Assembly (NCBI GenBank): GCA_022641595.1
Contig: JALCDN010000003.1
Span: 1 to 60,558 of the forward strand
DNA from: Ruminococcus sp.
GTDB lineage: Bacteria; Bacillota; Clostridia; Oscillospirales; Ruminococcaceae
DNA length: 60,558 nucleotides
Reading direction: 5' to 3'
Part shown: piece after piece, positions 1-7,619 of the stretch
Layout of the letters: the number at the start of each line of letters is the position of its first letter
How positions within the stretch are numbered: the first letter of the stretch is position 1
Made by a program: the position numbers and the translations under genes
The notes under the pieces: generated by a model
Told to the model about the DNA's origin: nothing
Seen by the model: only the letters and a program-made list of their open reading frames with translations
Database searches by the model: none

Positions 1-120
1 ATGCACGGCATCTACTGTGTCAACCTCCCTCATAGTGCGACAGCACGCTTTCGGAAGGTTTCCTTGCAGCTGCCGCACCTATCTGATTTTCCCTTAATCA
101 AACGAGTTTTTAGAGGTACC
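1..120. mobile_element. Dispersed inverted-end element, copy A (cut by window start)
   Basis: The first 120 bases match the internal part and right end of a ~155-bp element that recurs at 4702, 36127 and 56695. The shared core includes CAACCTCCCTCATAGTGCGA and TTTCGGAAGGTTTCCTTG, and the right end is CGAGTTTTTAGAGGTACC. The left inverted end lies outside the window. No transposase gene is present here, so this is a MITE-like, non-autonomous element. An open frame runs through it (starting MHGIYCVNLPHSATARFRK), but the same reading appears in every copy and has no ribosome site, so it is not called as a gene. Confidence 0.8.
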
Positions 121-412
121 ATAAAGTCAGATTTAACAAAGAGTTTAAAATTGCTTGTTGGAAATGTTGAAAGCTTGTCTGGAAATGAGTGAAAATAATA
201 GTTTTAAGAATATGAAAGTTTAAAATTGAATGGCTTTAATTCATCTTTAAACACTCATTTCAACTTTTCAACAAAAGACGTATTGTTTAAACAGTTGATT
301 CAACAGACTGTTGAATCCGGTGTTGAAAATCAGATAAATGAATCATAGAAGCAGTCAGGGGTTGCAAAATTATTTGAATGTGGTATAATGAGTTGTGGAA
401 GAAATTCAGAAA
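121..412. other. Intergenic region, no gene
   Basis: This AT-rich stretch lies between the element and the 3' end of the SLOG gene. The only structure seen is a perfect dyad, GATTCAACA and TGTTGAATC around a 3-base loop at 297-317. It has no following T-run, so it does not look like a standard terminator. No coding signal was found. Confidence 0.5.
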
Positions 413-1102
413 TTATAATTTGGTACCTATATGAAAAACGATTTCCGACATTCTTTCAACGTCGAATTCGCTATGTTCCATAAGGGCATATACATCTTTA
501 AGTCCGAAACGGCAGACTTTAATTCCTTTTTTCAGTGCATAGTTTACAGTCTGGTGAGTTCCTGACCATTTTATGTTTTCGTTGACAAAGGCGATTACGG
601 CTGAAGAATTATCGACCATAAAGTAGTTGCGGTCACGATAAAGCTGACGTGATGGGTCACCCTGAGGTGCAAAGTTGTTGAAAACTGCATTTGCATCTGT
701 GCAGGTTGTAATTACGGCATCGGCATTTTTTTCAACATATTGAAGAAGTTTAATGTTCTCTCCCGAAAAATATTGGGCGTGCCTCAGAAATGGAACTGCA
801 CCTATAAGCTTTATGGCGTTATTACTTTTTCGGCGATTGAGAACTTCAGATGCAGCCCATAGGTCAACACCCTCGGCAAAGCCACTGAAAAAGTCAGTAT
901 ATCCGCTTTTTATGGCAATATCTGTGTATCTTGAAAGAATCAGACGAAGAGCAAAGTAAGTCATTTCACGGTAAGACGGATCGTTGTCGTATGGAGGAAT
1001 ACTTTTCTCACGGTGACCTGTGAAGCACAGGCTTTTTGAAGGCTGTGAACTGAATTCTGAAGTGAACAGAAAATTCCGGTCTGTATTTAAAGAATGTATC
1101 AC
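413..1102 (-). CDS. SLOG-fold protein of the DUF1273/YpsA type
   Basis: This 229-residue protein has the CFTGHR signature near the N-terminus (residues 26-31) and SGFAEGVD (73-80), both typical of the DUF1273/YpsA branch of the SLOG superfamily. SLOG domains are Rossmann-like folds that bind nucleotides or nucleotide-derived ligands. The exact role of this branch is not settled; B. subtilis YpsA affects cell division and stress responses. The start is GTG with GGAGG about ten bases upstream. A sigma-A-like promoter lies at 1214-1242 on the same strand. It is transcribed alone, divergent from alr. No partner gene suggests a substrate. Confidence 0.8.
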   Translation of the reverse strand: MIHSLNTDRNFLFTSEFSSQPSKSLCFTGHREKSIPPYDNDPSYREMTYFALRLILSRYTDIAIKSGYTDFFSGFAEGVDLWAASEVLNRRKSNNAIKLIGAVPFLRHAQYFSGENIKLLQYVEKNADAVITTCTDANAVFNNFAPQGDPSRQLYRDRNYFMVDNSSAVIAFVNENIKWSGTHQTVNYALKKGIKVCRFGLKDVYALMEHSEFDVERMSEIVFHIGTKL

Positions 1103-1213
1103 TTATAGTTTACCTCCACAAGTAATTGGTAAGTTACAGCAATAAAAAGCTGTTTATAAAAAAATTTCTGAGGAAGTGAGCAAAATTTTTCTTACAGAAT
1201 CCTCAACCCTAAA

Positions 1214-1242
1214 ATTATATCATATTATATTATATATTTCAA
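1214..1242 (-). promoter_or_regulatory. Promoter of the SLOG gene
   Basis: On the minus strand, TTGAAA (1237-1242) and TATAAT (1214-1219) are separated by 17 bases. This is a good sigma-A match and predicts a leader of about 105 bases before the GTG start. Confidence 0.6.
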
Positions 1243-1383
1243 GGAGTTTTTTCAGACTGTAACTGAATTTTCAACAATTTGCGAGTTCATATATATTAGC
1301 TTGTATTGCTGAAATGCATATTACGTCGGTGAAAGCTTTTATGCAACGAAAGGAGAATGTCCCGAAAGGGGCATAATAATGTT

Positions 1384-2517
1384 ATGAAACCTTACCTGAA
1401 AAGAGCATGGGCTGAGATATCGCTTGAAAATCTCAGCAACAACATCAACGAAATCAAAAAAATTCTCGGAGATAGAAAAACCGAGATTATGGCGGTTGTA
1501 AAGGCAGACGCATATGGTCACGGTGAGGATCAGGTGTGCAGGTGTCTGTGGGATAACGGTGTAAGATACTTTGCAGTATCGAACCTTGATGAGGCAATTG
1601 CAGTTAGAAAAAGCTGTAGTGAAGCCGAAATACTTATTCTGGGATATACTCCGCCGGAGTACGCTCAGACACTTGCTGACGAAAATATTATTCAGGGAAT
1701 AGTTTCGTCGGAATATACCGCAGAACTTTCAAAATTCACTTCAAAACCTGTACGTTGTCATGTAAAAATAGATACCGGAATGGGAAGAATAGGTCTGAAA
1801 TTTGATTCGCCTGAACAATGTGCGGCAGAGGTCGCAGTAATAGCTAAGAATCCAAAGCTCTGCGTTGAGGGAATCTATACTCATTTTGCTGTCGCCGATT
1901 GCGATGATGCCGAAAGTGTATCATATACCGACAAGCAGGAAAAGTTCATACTTGATACATATGATATCCTTTGCAAAAATGGTCTCAAACTCAGACACGT
2001 CCACTTTATGAACAGTGCCGCTACATATTCAAGAACTAATGGCAGAAGTACTCTTGCCCGTGCAGGAATTATTATGTACGGTCTGCACCCAAATTACCCT
2101 ATGCCGATTCCGGACGGATTTAAGCCTGTTATGGCACTTAAAGCAGTCATTTCGCACGTTAAGACAGTCCCAAGCGGCAGCAGTATAAGCTATGGAAGAA
2201 CATTTACTGCGGAATCTGAAATGAGAATAGCAACTGTTACAATAGGATATGCTGACGGATATTCACGTCAGCTCTCATCAAAGGGAGAGATTCTTGTACA
2301 TGGTCAGCGGTGCAGAATTGTTGGCAGAGTATGTATGGACCAGCTTATGATTGATGTTACAAATGTTGACGCAAAACCCGGAGATATTGTGACTCTTATC
2401 GGAAAAGACGGCGATGACGAAATTACTGCTGATGAGCTTGCTTCAATTTATGGAACTATCGGTTATGAGGTCGTTTGCGGAATTTCAAAAAGAGTTCCAA
2501 GAATTTTTGAAGCATAA
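1384..2517 (+). CDS. alr: Alanine racemase
   Basis: This PLP enzyme interconverts L- and D-alanine for peptidoglycan. At 377 residues it has the normal family length. The PLP lysine is K40 in AVVKADAYGHG, and the second catalytic base is probably Y270 in SYGRTF, followed by GYADGYSR. An ATG at 1357 is in frame, but only one base separates it from AAAGGAG. The ATG at 1384 gives the family-typical start MKPYLKRAWAEI and has AAAGGGG about 12 bases upstream, so 1384 is chosen. The gene is followed after 37 bases by a radical SAM gene, perhaps in the same transcript. Confidence 0.95.
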   Translation: MKPYLKRAWAEISLENLSNNINEIKKILGDRKTEIMAVVKADAYGHGEDQVCRCLWDNGVRYFAVSNLDEAIAVRKSCSEAEILILGYTPPEYAQTLADENIIQGIVSSEYTAELSKFTSKPVRCHVKIDTGMGRIGLKFDSPEQCAAEVAVIAKNPKLCVEGIYTHFAVADCDDAESVSYTDKQEKFILDTYDILCKNGLKLRHVHFMNSAATYSRTNGRSTLARAGIIMYGLHPNYPMPIPDGFKPVMALKAVISHVKTVPSGSSISYGRTFTAESEMRIATVTIGYADGYSRQLSSKGEILVHGQRCRIVGRVCMDQLMIDVTNVDAKPGDIVTLIGKDGDDEITADELASIYGTIGYEVVCGISKRVPRIFEA

Positions 2518-2554
2518 GAGTTTACCAAATATTAACGATTTATAGGGTGATATT

Positions 2555-3166
2555 ATGAAAAAAGCAATGAACATAACTTACGAAATTGGAAACAAACTTT
2601 ATGTAAATATAACAAATAAGTGCCCATGCAATTGTACATTCTGCATAAGAAACAACGGCGATGGTGCTTACGGTTCTGATTCACTGTGGCTCGAACATGA
2701 ACCTTCATGTGACGAAATCAGAAATGCTCTTGACAGCCGTGATTTATCAAAGTATGTCGAGATTATATTCTGCGGCTATGGTGAGCCTACAAATCATCTT
2801 GACGCTTTGAAGGACGCTGCAAAGTACCTTAAAACAAAGCAGAACTGCCCGCCTTTGAGACTTAACACAAACGGTTTGTCTGACCTCATAAATGACCGCT
2901 CTACGGCAAATGAACTCGGAGTCCTTTTTGATACTATCTCAATAAGCCTCAATGCAGGTACCAAAAGTGAATATAACGCCGTAACCCGCCCTTCATTCAG
3001 CAACGCTTTTGAAGCTATGCAAAAGTTTACCTCAGACTGCGTTAAAACTCCTGCCAGAACCGTTATGACTGTTGTTGACGTTATACCTAAGTCAGAAATT
3101 GATGCTTCCAGTGAACTTTGCAAAAAGCTCGGAGCTGTACTTCGTGTAAGAAAATACGACTGCTGA
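2555..3166 (+). CDS. Radical SAM protein, TatD-associated type
   Basis: This 203-residue protein carries a CX3CX2C iron-sulfur motif (C23, C27, C30) close to its N-terminus and a GYGEPT motif, as in radical SAM enzymes. The short length and overall style match the family usually found beside tatD DNase genes. No tatD gene is in this window, so here it is an orphan. Its reaction is unknown. It follows alr by 37 bases and may be co-transcribed. The ribosome site is weak (AGGGTGA). Confidence 0.75.
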   Translation: MKKAMNITYEIGNKLYVNITNKCPCNCTFCIRNNGDGAYGSDSLWLEHEPSCDEIRNALDSRDLSKYVEIIFCGYGEPTNHLDALKDAAKYLKTKQNCPPLRLNTNGLSDLINDRSTANELGVLFDTISISLNAGTKSEYNAVTRPSFSNAFEAMQKFTSDCVKTPARTVMTVVDVIPKSEIDASSELCKKLGAVLRVRKYDC

Positions 3167-3255
3167 TTGTGAAAAATTAACAAAGGCATAACAGTTTTCA
3201 GCATCATATTTTTGCAGAAAAATTTTCGGTTGCTATGGTAAATCAGTGCAAAATG

Positions 3256-3264
3256 TGATATAAT
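3256..3264 (+). promoter_or_regulatory. Extended -10 promoter for the 40-residue ORF and ilvE
   Basis: TGATATAAT forms an extended -10 element (TG, one base, TATAAT). There is no good -35 at 17 bases, which fits extended -10 promoters. It lies 44 bases ahead of the small ORF at 3308. Confidence 0.5.
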
Positions 3265-3307
3265 GTTCTTATTGGTATATTTTACTGATGTAAAGGAGGC
3301 TGTCGCT

Positions 3308-3430
3308 ATGAAAGCGAATAAAATAATCAAGCTCATTGTTTTTCTTACTATGATTACTGCTTCGGTTACTGCCGCCTGCATTTTCTGCGATAAAAAGTTC
3401 AGAAAAAATTATTTCACGGTCTGTGAATAA
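3308..3430 (+). CDS. Small membrane or secreted peptide, 40 residues
   Basis: A short open frame with a strong AAAGGAGG ribosome site about 8 bases before the ATG. The peptide begins [20 protein letters not shown], a positive N-terminus followed by a hydrophobic stretch of about 20 residues, then two cysteines (AACIFCDKK) and a basic tail. It could be a single-pass membrane peptide or have a cleaved signal. It lies 25 bases ahead of ilvE and behind an extended -10 promoter. No family is recognised. The good ribosome site is the main reason to accept it. Confidence 0.55.
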   Translation: MKANKIIKLIVFLTMITASVTAACIFCDKKFRKNYFTVCE

Positions 3431-3455
3431 ATTATTTTTAAAGAGGTTGATACTA

Positions 3456-4523
3456 ATGAATATCAAATTTACAAAGGCTGACTCACTCAAAGCTAAGCCA
3501 ACCGACGAAAGTAAGCTTGGCTTCGGTAAAATCTTTACCGACTATATGCTCGTTATGCCTTACGATGAAGGACAAGGCTGGCATGATCCAGAAATTTGTC
3601 CATATGCGCCTATAGAGCTTAGTCCTGCCGCTATGTGTTTCCACTACGGTCAGACAGTTTTCGAGGGTATGAAGGCTTACCGTACTGCTGATGACAAAAT
3701 TCAGCTCTTCCGTCCTGAAGAAAACTTCAAGAGACTTAATAACTCAAATGAACGTCTGGTTATTCCTGAACTGCCGGTTAATGATGCCATGGATTGCCTT
3801 ATGGAACTTCTTAAAGTCGAAAAAGACTGGGTTCCGCATACAGACGGTGCTGCTCTCTACATAAGACCGTTTATTATCGCTGTAGACCCATTCCTCGGTG
3901 TAAGACCAGGTGCTCAGTACCTCTTTATCATTATCCTTTCTCCATCAGGTGCTTACTATGCAAGCGGCCTTGATCCGGTTAATATCTACGTCGAAAGCAA
4001 ATACGTCCGTGCTGTAAGAGGCGGTATGGGATTCGCTAAAACAGGCGGTAACTACGCTGCTTCACTTATAGGTCAGGACGAGGCTCATAAACAGAATTAT
4101 TCTCAGGTACTCTGGCTCGACGGTGTTGAACAGAAGTATATCGAGGAAGTCGGCGCTATGAACATATTCTTCGTTGTTGACGGCGAAGTTCTTACTCCAA
4201 TGCTTCAGGGCTCAATTCTTCCTGGTATCACAAGAAAGTCATCTATAGAACTTTGTAAGAGCTGGGGGCTCAAGGTTTCTGAGAGACGTATAACTATTCA
4301 GGAAATCGCTGACGCTTATGACAACGGCAAGCTTAACGAAGTATTCGGTACAGGTACTGCTGCTGTAATTTCACCTGTAGGTCACCTCAAATGGGGCGAT
4401 AAGGTAATGCTCATAAATAACAATAAGATTGGTAAGATTTCTCAGAAGCTTTACGATACTATGACAGGTATCCAGTGGGGCAAGCTTGAGGACAAGTTTA
4501 ACTGGACTATTGAAGTAAAGTAA
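3456..4523 (+). CDS. ilvE: Branched-chain amino acid aminotransferase
   Basis: This fold-type IV PLP enzyme transfers amino groups between glutamate and the keto acids of leucine, isoleucine and valine. The protein has 355 residues. The PLP lysine is K195 in [11 protein letters not shown], followed by the conserved [11 protein letters not shown] region and [13 protein letters not shown] near the C-terminus. This is the eukaryote-like, longer BCAT subtype. The start at 3456 has AAAGAGG upstream; an in-frame ATG at 3423 lies inside the preceding small gene and lacks a ribosome site. A riboswitch with terminator follows. Confidence 0.93.
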   Translation: MNIKFTKADSLKAKPTDESKLGFGKIFTDYMLVMPYDEGQGWHDPEICPYAPIELSPAAMCFHYGQTVFEGMKAYRTADDKIQLFRPEENFKRLNNSNERLVIPELPVNDAMDCLMELLKVEKDWVPHTDGAALYIRPFIIAVDPFLGVRPGAQYLFIIILSPSGAYYASGLDPVNIYVESKYVRAVRGGMGFAKTGGNYAASLIGQDEAHKQNYSQVLWLDGVEQKYIEEVGAMNIFFVVDGEVLTPMLQGSILPGITRKSSIELCKSWGLKVSERRITIQEIADAYDNGKLNEVFGTGTAAVISPVGHLKWGDKVMLINNNKIGKISQKLYDTMTGIQWGKLEDKFNWTIEVK

Positions 4524-4573
4524 TCTGTAAGTTTTTAGAAATTGAAAATGTCAAAAACTAAATATCTCTTACG

Positions 4574-4662
4574 TTAAAAGGGAGTAGCAACGTTTAATTA
4601 CGTTCTTTGGCGTCAATACGGTCGAAATGACCCGCTTAAGAATTAAAATGCGAGACTTTTAT
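4574..4662 (+). promoter_or_regulatory. Candidate yybP-ykoY (manganese) riboswitch aptamer
   Basis: The 5' side reads AAAAGGGAGTAGC and the 3' side reads GCGAGACTTTT, the two hallmark halves of the yybP-ykoY aptamer; AAAAG and CTTTT pair as the base of P1. Between them are GCGTCAATAC and a small GGTC-GAAA-TGACC hairpin, as expected for the family. The 3' half is also the 5' arm of the terminator at 4652. Ligand-stabilised P1 would therefore prevent termination, making this an ON switch. The downstream gene is a decarboxylase-type sodium pump subunit, which is unusual for this family. Confidence 0.75.
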
Positions 4663-4694
4663 CATGACTTTTGTCGTGATAAAAGTCTCTTTTT
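4652..4694 (+). terminator. Riboswitch expression platform terminator
   Basis: A 17-base-pair stem (4652-4668 with 4673-4689) with one G-U pair is followed by TTTTT. Its 5' arm GAGACTTTT is shared with the riboswitch P1 helix, so the two structures exclude each other. Confidence 0.85.
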
Positions 4695-4701
4695 GTTTAA
4701 T

Positions 4702-4855
4702 GGTATCTCTAAAAACTCCTTTTGAGAAAAAGCAGCTATGCACGGCATCTACTGTGTCAATCTCCCTCATAGTGCGACAGCACGCTTTCGGAAGGTTTCC
4801 TTGTAGCTGTCGCACCTATCTGATTTTTCTTTAATCAAACGAGTTTTGAGGTACC
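4702..4855. mobile_element. Dispersed inverted-end element, copy B
   Basis: A full copy of 154 bases. The left end GGTATCTCTAAAAACTCC and right end GAGTTTTGAGGTACC are imperfect inverted repeats. Pairing continues into the flanks: TAAT before and ATTA after. The core matches copies A, D and E. It sits between the riboswitch terminator and the ribosome site of the beta-subunit gene, so it is part of that gene's leader. Confidence 0.85.
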
Positions 4856-4884
4856 ATTAATAATATTATTAAGGAGGCTTTGCT

Positions 4885-6012
4885 TTGAATGAACTTTTTT
4901 TTAATGTTGCCAATATAACTTGGCAGCAAGCCGTAATGTGGGCAATCGGAGGAATACTGATTTACCTTGCAATCAAAAAGGATATGGAACCTACTTTGCT
5001 ACTGCCGATGGGATTCGGTGCAATACTTGTAAATCTGCCGATGTCTGGAGCAGTTACGCAAATTTATGACGGAGCACCCGAAGTTGGAATAATTGATGTC
5101 CTTTTCAATTCGGGAATAGCAAATGAACTTTTCCCATTGCTACTTTTCATTGGTATAGGAGCGATGATAGATTTCGGACCGCTTCTTACAAATCCTAAAC
5201 TTATGATTTTCGGAGCTGCCGCACAGTTTGGAATATTTTTCACACTGAGTCTTGCTGCACTTATGGGATTTGACCTTAAAGACGCAGCTTCAATAGCTAT
5301 AATCGGAGCTGCTGATGGACCTACCTCAATATTTGTAGCAAACTTTTTCCAATCGAAATATATTGGAGCTATAATGGTAGCAGCATATTCATATATGGCA
5401 CTTGTACCGATAGTTCAACCGCCGGTAATAAAGCTTCTGACAACAAAAAAAGAACGACTTATAAGAATGCAGTACAAGCAGAAGAATGTATCTAAAAAGA
5501 CAAGAATACTTTTTCCAATAGTAATAACAATGATAACGGGTATAGTTTCTCCGAGAAGTGTTGCACTTATAGGATTTTTGATGTTTGGCAATCTGATAAG
5601 GGAATGCGGAGTGCTTGGCTCACTATCCGAAACCGCACAGAAGGTTCTGTCGAATCTTGTAACGCTGCTTCTTGGAATTACCATTGCAACAAAAATGCAG
5701 GCAGAACAGTTCCTGACAAAGGAAACGTTTATGATACTTGGACTTGGTTTGGTTGCATTTATATTTGATACTGCCGGCGGAGTTATTTTTGCAAAGGTAG
5801 TAAATTTGTTCCTTAAGGACGGAAACAAGATAAATCCTATGATAGGAGCGGCAGGAATATCGGCATTTCCGATGTCAGCCAGAGTAGTTCATAAAATGGG
5901 ACTTAAAGAAGATAATCAGAATTTTCTGCTTATGCACTCTGTCGGAGTAAACGTATCCGGTCAGATAGCATCGGTAATAGCAGGCGGACTGATATTGACT
6001 TTGATAGGATAG
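4885..6012 (+). CDS. oadB: Sodium-translocating decarboxylase beta subunit (OadB/GcdB type)
   Basis: A 375-residue polytopic membrane protein. In this family the beta subunit couples decarboxylation of a carboxybiotin to sodium export. GAADGPTSIF contains D144, equivalent to the essential membrane aspartate of the family. The start is TTG with AAGGAGG seven bases upstream. A gamma-like gene follows after 9 bases. No alpha (carboxyltransferase) or biotin-carrier gene is nearby, so the decarboxylase substrate cannot be named. The leader holds a candidate Mn riboswitch and an inserted repeat element. Confidence 0.85.
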   Translation: MNELFFNVANITWQQAVMWAIGGILIYLAIKKDMEPTLLLPMGFGAILVNLPMSGAVTQIYDGAPEVGIIDVLFNSGIANELFPLLLFIGIGAMIDFGPLLTNPKLMIFGAAAQFGIFFTLSLAALMGFDLKDAASIAIIGAADGPTSIFVANFFQSKYIGAIMVAAYSYMALVPIVQPPVIKLLTTKKERLIRMQYKQKNVSKKTRILFPIVITMITGIVSPRSVALIGFLMFGNLIRECGVLGSLSETAQKVLSNLVTLLLGITIATKMQAEQFLTKETFMILGLGLVAFIFDTAGGVIFAKVVNLFLKDGNKINPMIGAAGISAFPMSARVVHKMGLKEDNQNFLLMHSVGVNVSGQIASVIAGGLILTLIG

Positions 6013-6021
6013 GTGAAAAAT

Positions 6022-6156
6022 ATGAATGTAGATTTATTTTTGAGTACGTTGCCGATGATGGCAAAAGGAATGGCAGGAATTTTCATAGTTACTGCAGTAA
6101 TAATTTTAACTATGTATATTCTCAATGCATTGACAAAAGAGAATAACGACAAGTAA
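6022..6156 (+). CDS. OadG-like gamma subunit, small membrane protein
   Basis: A 44-residue protein beginning MNVDLFLSTLPMMAKGMAGI, with one hydrophobic helix (about residues 15-36) and a charged C-terminus. Size, topology and its place nine bases after the beta subunit fit the gamma subunits of oxaloacetate-type decarboxylases, which anchor and assemble the complex. It is shorter than typical OadG (about 80 residues) and lacks a proline-rich linker or C-terminal histidines. Confidence 0.7.
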   Translation: MNVDLFLSTLPMMAKGMAGIFIVTAVIILTMYILNALTKENNDK

Positions 6157-6172
6157 AGTTCATGCAGACACG

Positions 6173-6207
6173 AAAACGGATTCAAAGTTTTACTTTGAAT
6201 CCGTTTT
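6173..6207. terminator. Bidirectional terminator
   Basis: A perfect 15-base-pair stem (AAAACGGATTCAAAG with CTTTGAATCCGTTTT) lies between the convergent oadG-like and alarmone synthetase genes. The A-run and T-run at its two sides allow it to work on both strands. Confidence 0.85.
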
Positions 6208-6210
6208 AAT

Positions 6211-6888
6211 TTAGTCCATATTATTCAGTTTGAAGAAAATATCCTGCATACGTCTGTCTGTATCAGATATAGTGTCGGCACATTGTTTGAGTTCAGCGGA
6301 GAGTTCGGTTGAAACCTGAGCATTAGCTTTATATTTGAGTTGATGTTCAAGGCTTGCCCAAAAGTCCATAGCGATTGTGCGAATCTGGATTTCGACAGGA
6401 GCGTACTGCTTGCAATTTGAGAGATAAACCGGTACGTTAATGACCATATGGTAGCTTCTGTAGCCGCTTGGTTTAGGGTTGATGATATAGTCCTTTGTTT
6501 TGATAGTTACGAAGTCATCGTGACAGCGAAGCAGTTCGGCTATAGAGTAAATATCGTCGATATAGTGGCATATGACCCTTATGCCTGCCATATCGAGCAG
6601 ATTTCGTCTTGCAGCTTCGGTAGTGATTGGCAGTCCTTTTTTCTGGAGCTTGCCGATGATAGATTGAGGAGACTTTAGTCTGCTTTCTATGTTATGTATA
6701 GGATTGCGTTGAAATTTGACACTAAATTCGTTATCGAGAATATTCAGTTGAGTTTTAACGATTTCTATAGCGGAATCGTAAAGGTGTTGCAGTTGTAAAA
6801 ATTCGTAGAAGACTTCAGCAACACGTTCTTGTTTGTCAATAGAAGGCATTTTGCTGATAGTATCGAGGTAGAATTGTTTTTCGTCCAA
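6211..6888 (-). CDS. relQ: Small alarmone synthetase (RelQ/YjbM type)
   Basis: This 225-residue protein makes (p)ppGpp from ATP and GTP or GDP. It has a synthetase domain only, with DMAGIRV (99-105), GYRSYH (142-147) and EIQIRT (166-171), and no HD hydrolase or regulatory domains. The chosen start is TTG at 6888, with AAAGGAG eight bases upstream. A longer in-frame start at 7119 lies upstream of the promoter at 7055-7082 and would add a stretch unlike the family, so it is rejected. The leader is about 160 bases. Confidence 0.88.
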   Translation of the reverse strand: MDEKQFYLDTISKMPSIDKQERVAEVFYEFLQLQHLYDSAIEIVKTQLNILDNEFSVKFQRNPIHNIESRLKSPQSIIGKLQKKGLPITTEAARRNLLDMAGIRVICHYIDDIYSIAELLRCHDDFVTIKTKDYIINPKPSGYRSYHMVINVPVYLSNCKQYAPVEIQIRTIAMDFWASLEHQLKYKANAQVSTELSAELKQCADTISDTDRRMQDIFFKLNNMD

Positions 6889-7054
6889 ATTCCTCACTCC
6901 TTTCAAAGACTTAGAAGCTGTTGGTTGGAGTATATATGGTGCTACAAATTCTGAGGCATATATATTCGGCAGCATCTTGATGCAGCAATTCCGTACAACT
7001 TTGGCGGAAACTTTAAAAATTGGCAGGTAGCATGGTACAAAAGCACCTATAATA

Positions 7055-7082
7055 ATTATACCAAAAATACAGCAAATGTCAA
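7055..7082 (-). promoter_or_regulatory. Promoter of the alarmone synthetase gene
   Basis: On the minus strand, TTGACA (7077-7082) and TATAAT (7055-7060) are 16 bases apart, both perfect consensus hexamers. Confidence 0.75.
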
Positions 7083-7147
7083 TAAATTTTTTTGTAATTT
7101 TGTGCAATAATTTGTGCAAAGCAAGATAATTGGCGAATTTTGGGGAT

Positions 7148-7177
7148 AAAAAGAAAAGCGTCAGAAAACTGACGCTT
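7148..7177 (-). terminator. Terminator of the 79-residue gene
   Basis: A 9-base-pair stem (AAGCGTCAG with CTGACGCTT) is followed on the minus strand by a T-rich run. Confidence 0.75.
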
Positions 7178-7191
7178 AGAAAAAGCAGGCT

Positions 7192-7431
7192 CTAATTAAG
7201 ATAATCGCCGACGGGACTTTGATTATACTGTTTAAGGATTTTAACAATGACAGAGCCATCATCGAGTTCAGATTCGTCGATAATCTTGTAAACGGTTTTA
7301 TGTTTGTCGAGGGACGTTTTGTAGTCGGCGACTTCTTTTTTGACGAGTTCTTTTGCGTAATCGCATGGAACATCGTCTTTGAGCATAAAATGCAGAGTCT
7401 GGCAAATGCAGGCAGCTTTAATTCTTTTCAT
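7192..7431 (-). CDS. Conserved small protein of unknown function
   Basis: A 79-residue soluble protein that begins MKRIKAACICQTLHFMLKDD and ends with a DGSVIVKILKQYNQSPVGDY-like segment. Proteins of this kind seem common in Clostridia, but I know of no function. There is no signal peptide and no membrane segment. AGGAGG lies six bases before the ATG. It is a single-gene unit with its own terminator. Confidence 0.75.
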   Translation of the reverse strand: MKRIKAACICQTLHFMLKDDVPCDYAKELVKKEVADYKTSLDKHKTVYKIIDESELDDGSVIVKILKQYNQSPVGDYLN

Positions 7432-7550
7432 ACATACCTCCTGAAAAAATGCAATATTGCTTATTGCTATAACTTATTATAGCAAATAACCGAAAAAAAT
7501 TCAAAGGTAAAATTGAATAAAAATCAGGAAGATAAATTTATAAGATTTCA

Positions 7551-7586
7551 TAAAAACAGAAGCCAATAAAATTAATTATTGGCTTC
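7551..7586 (-). terminator. Terminator of the GGDEF gene
   Basis: A 10-base-pair stem (GAAGCCAATA with TATTGGCTTC, 7559-7586) is followed on the minus strand by TGTTTTTA. Confidence 0.8.
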
Positions 7587-7619
7587 TTATGAAATAGGAG
7601 TATATGAAAAAATCATAAA

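Noticed and set aside
1..192. 63-codon open frame through element copy A
   Set aside because: The same reading occurs in the other copies of the repeat, there is no ribosome site, and the frame is a by-product of the element.
297..317. Terminator downstream of the SLOG gene
   Set aside because: The dyad is perfect but no T-run follows on either strand.
4702..4855. Target site duplication around element copy B
   Set aside because: The flanks TAAT and ATTA are complementary and not clearly direct repeats; the same holds for copy E, so no duplication is claimed.
6889..7119. N-terminal extension of the alarmone synthetase with a hydrophobic segment
   Set aside because: It would start upstream of the gene's own promoter and lacks a ribosome site; TTG at 6888 has a strong site and gives the family length.
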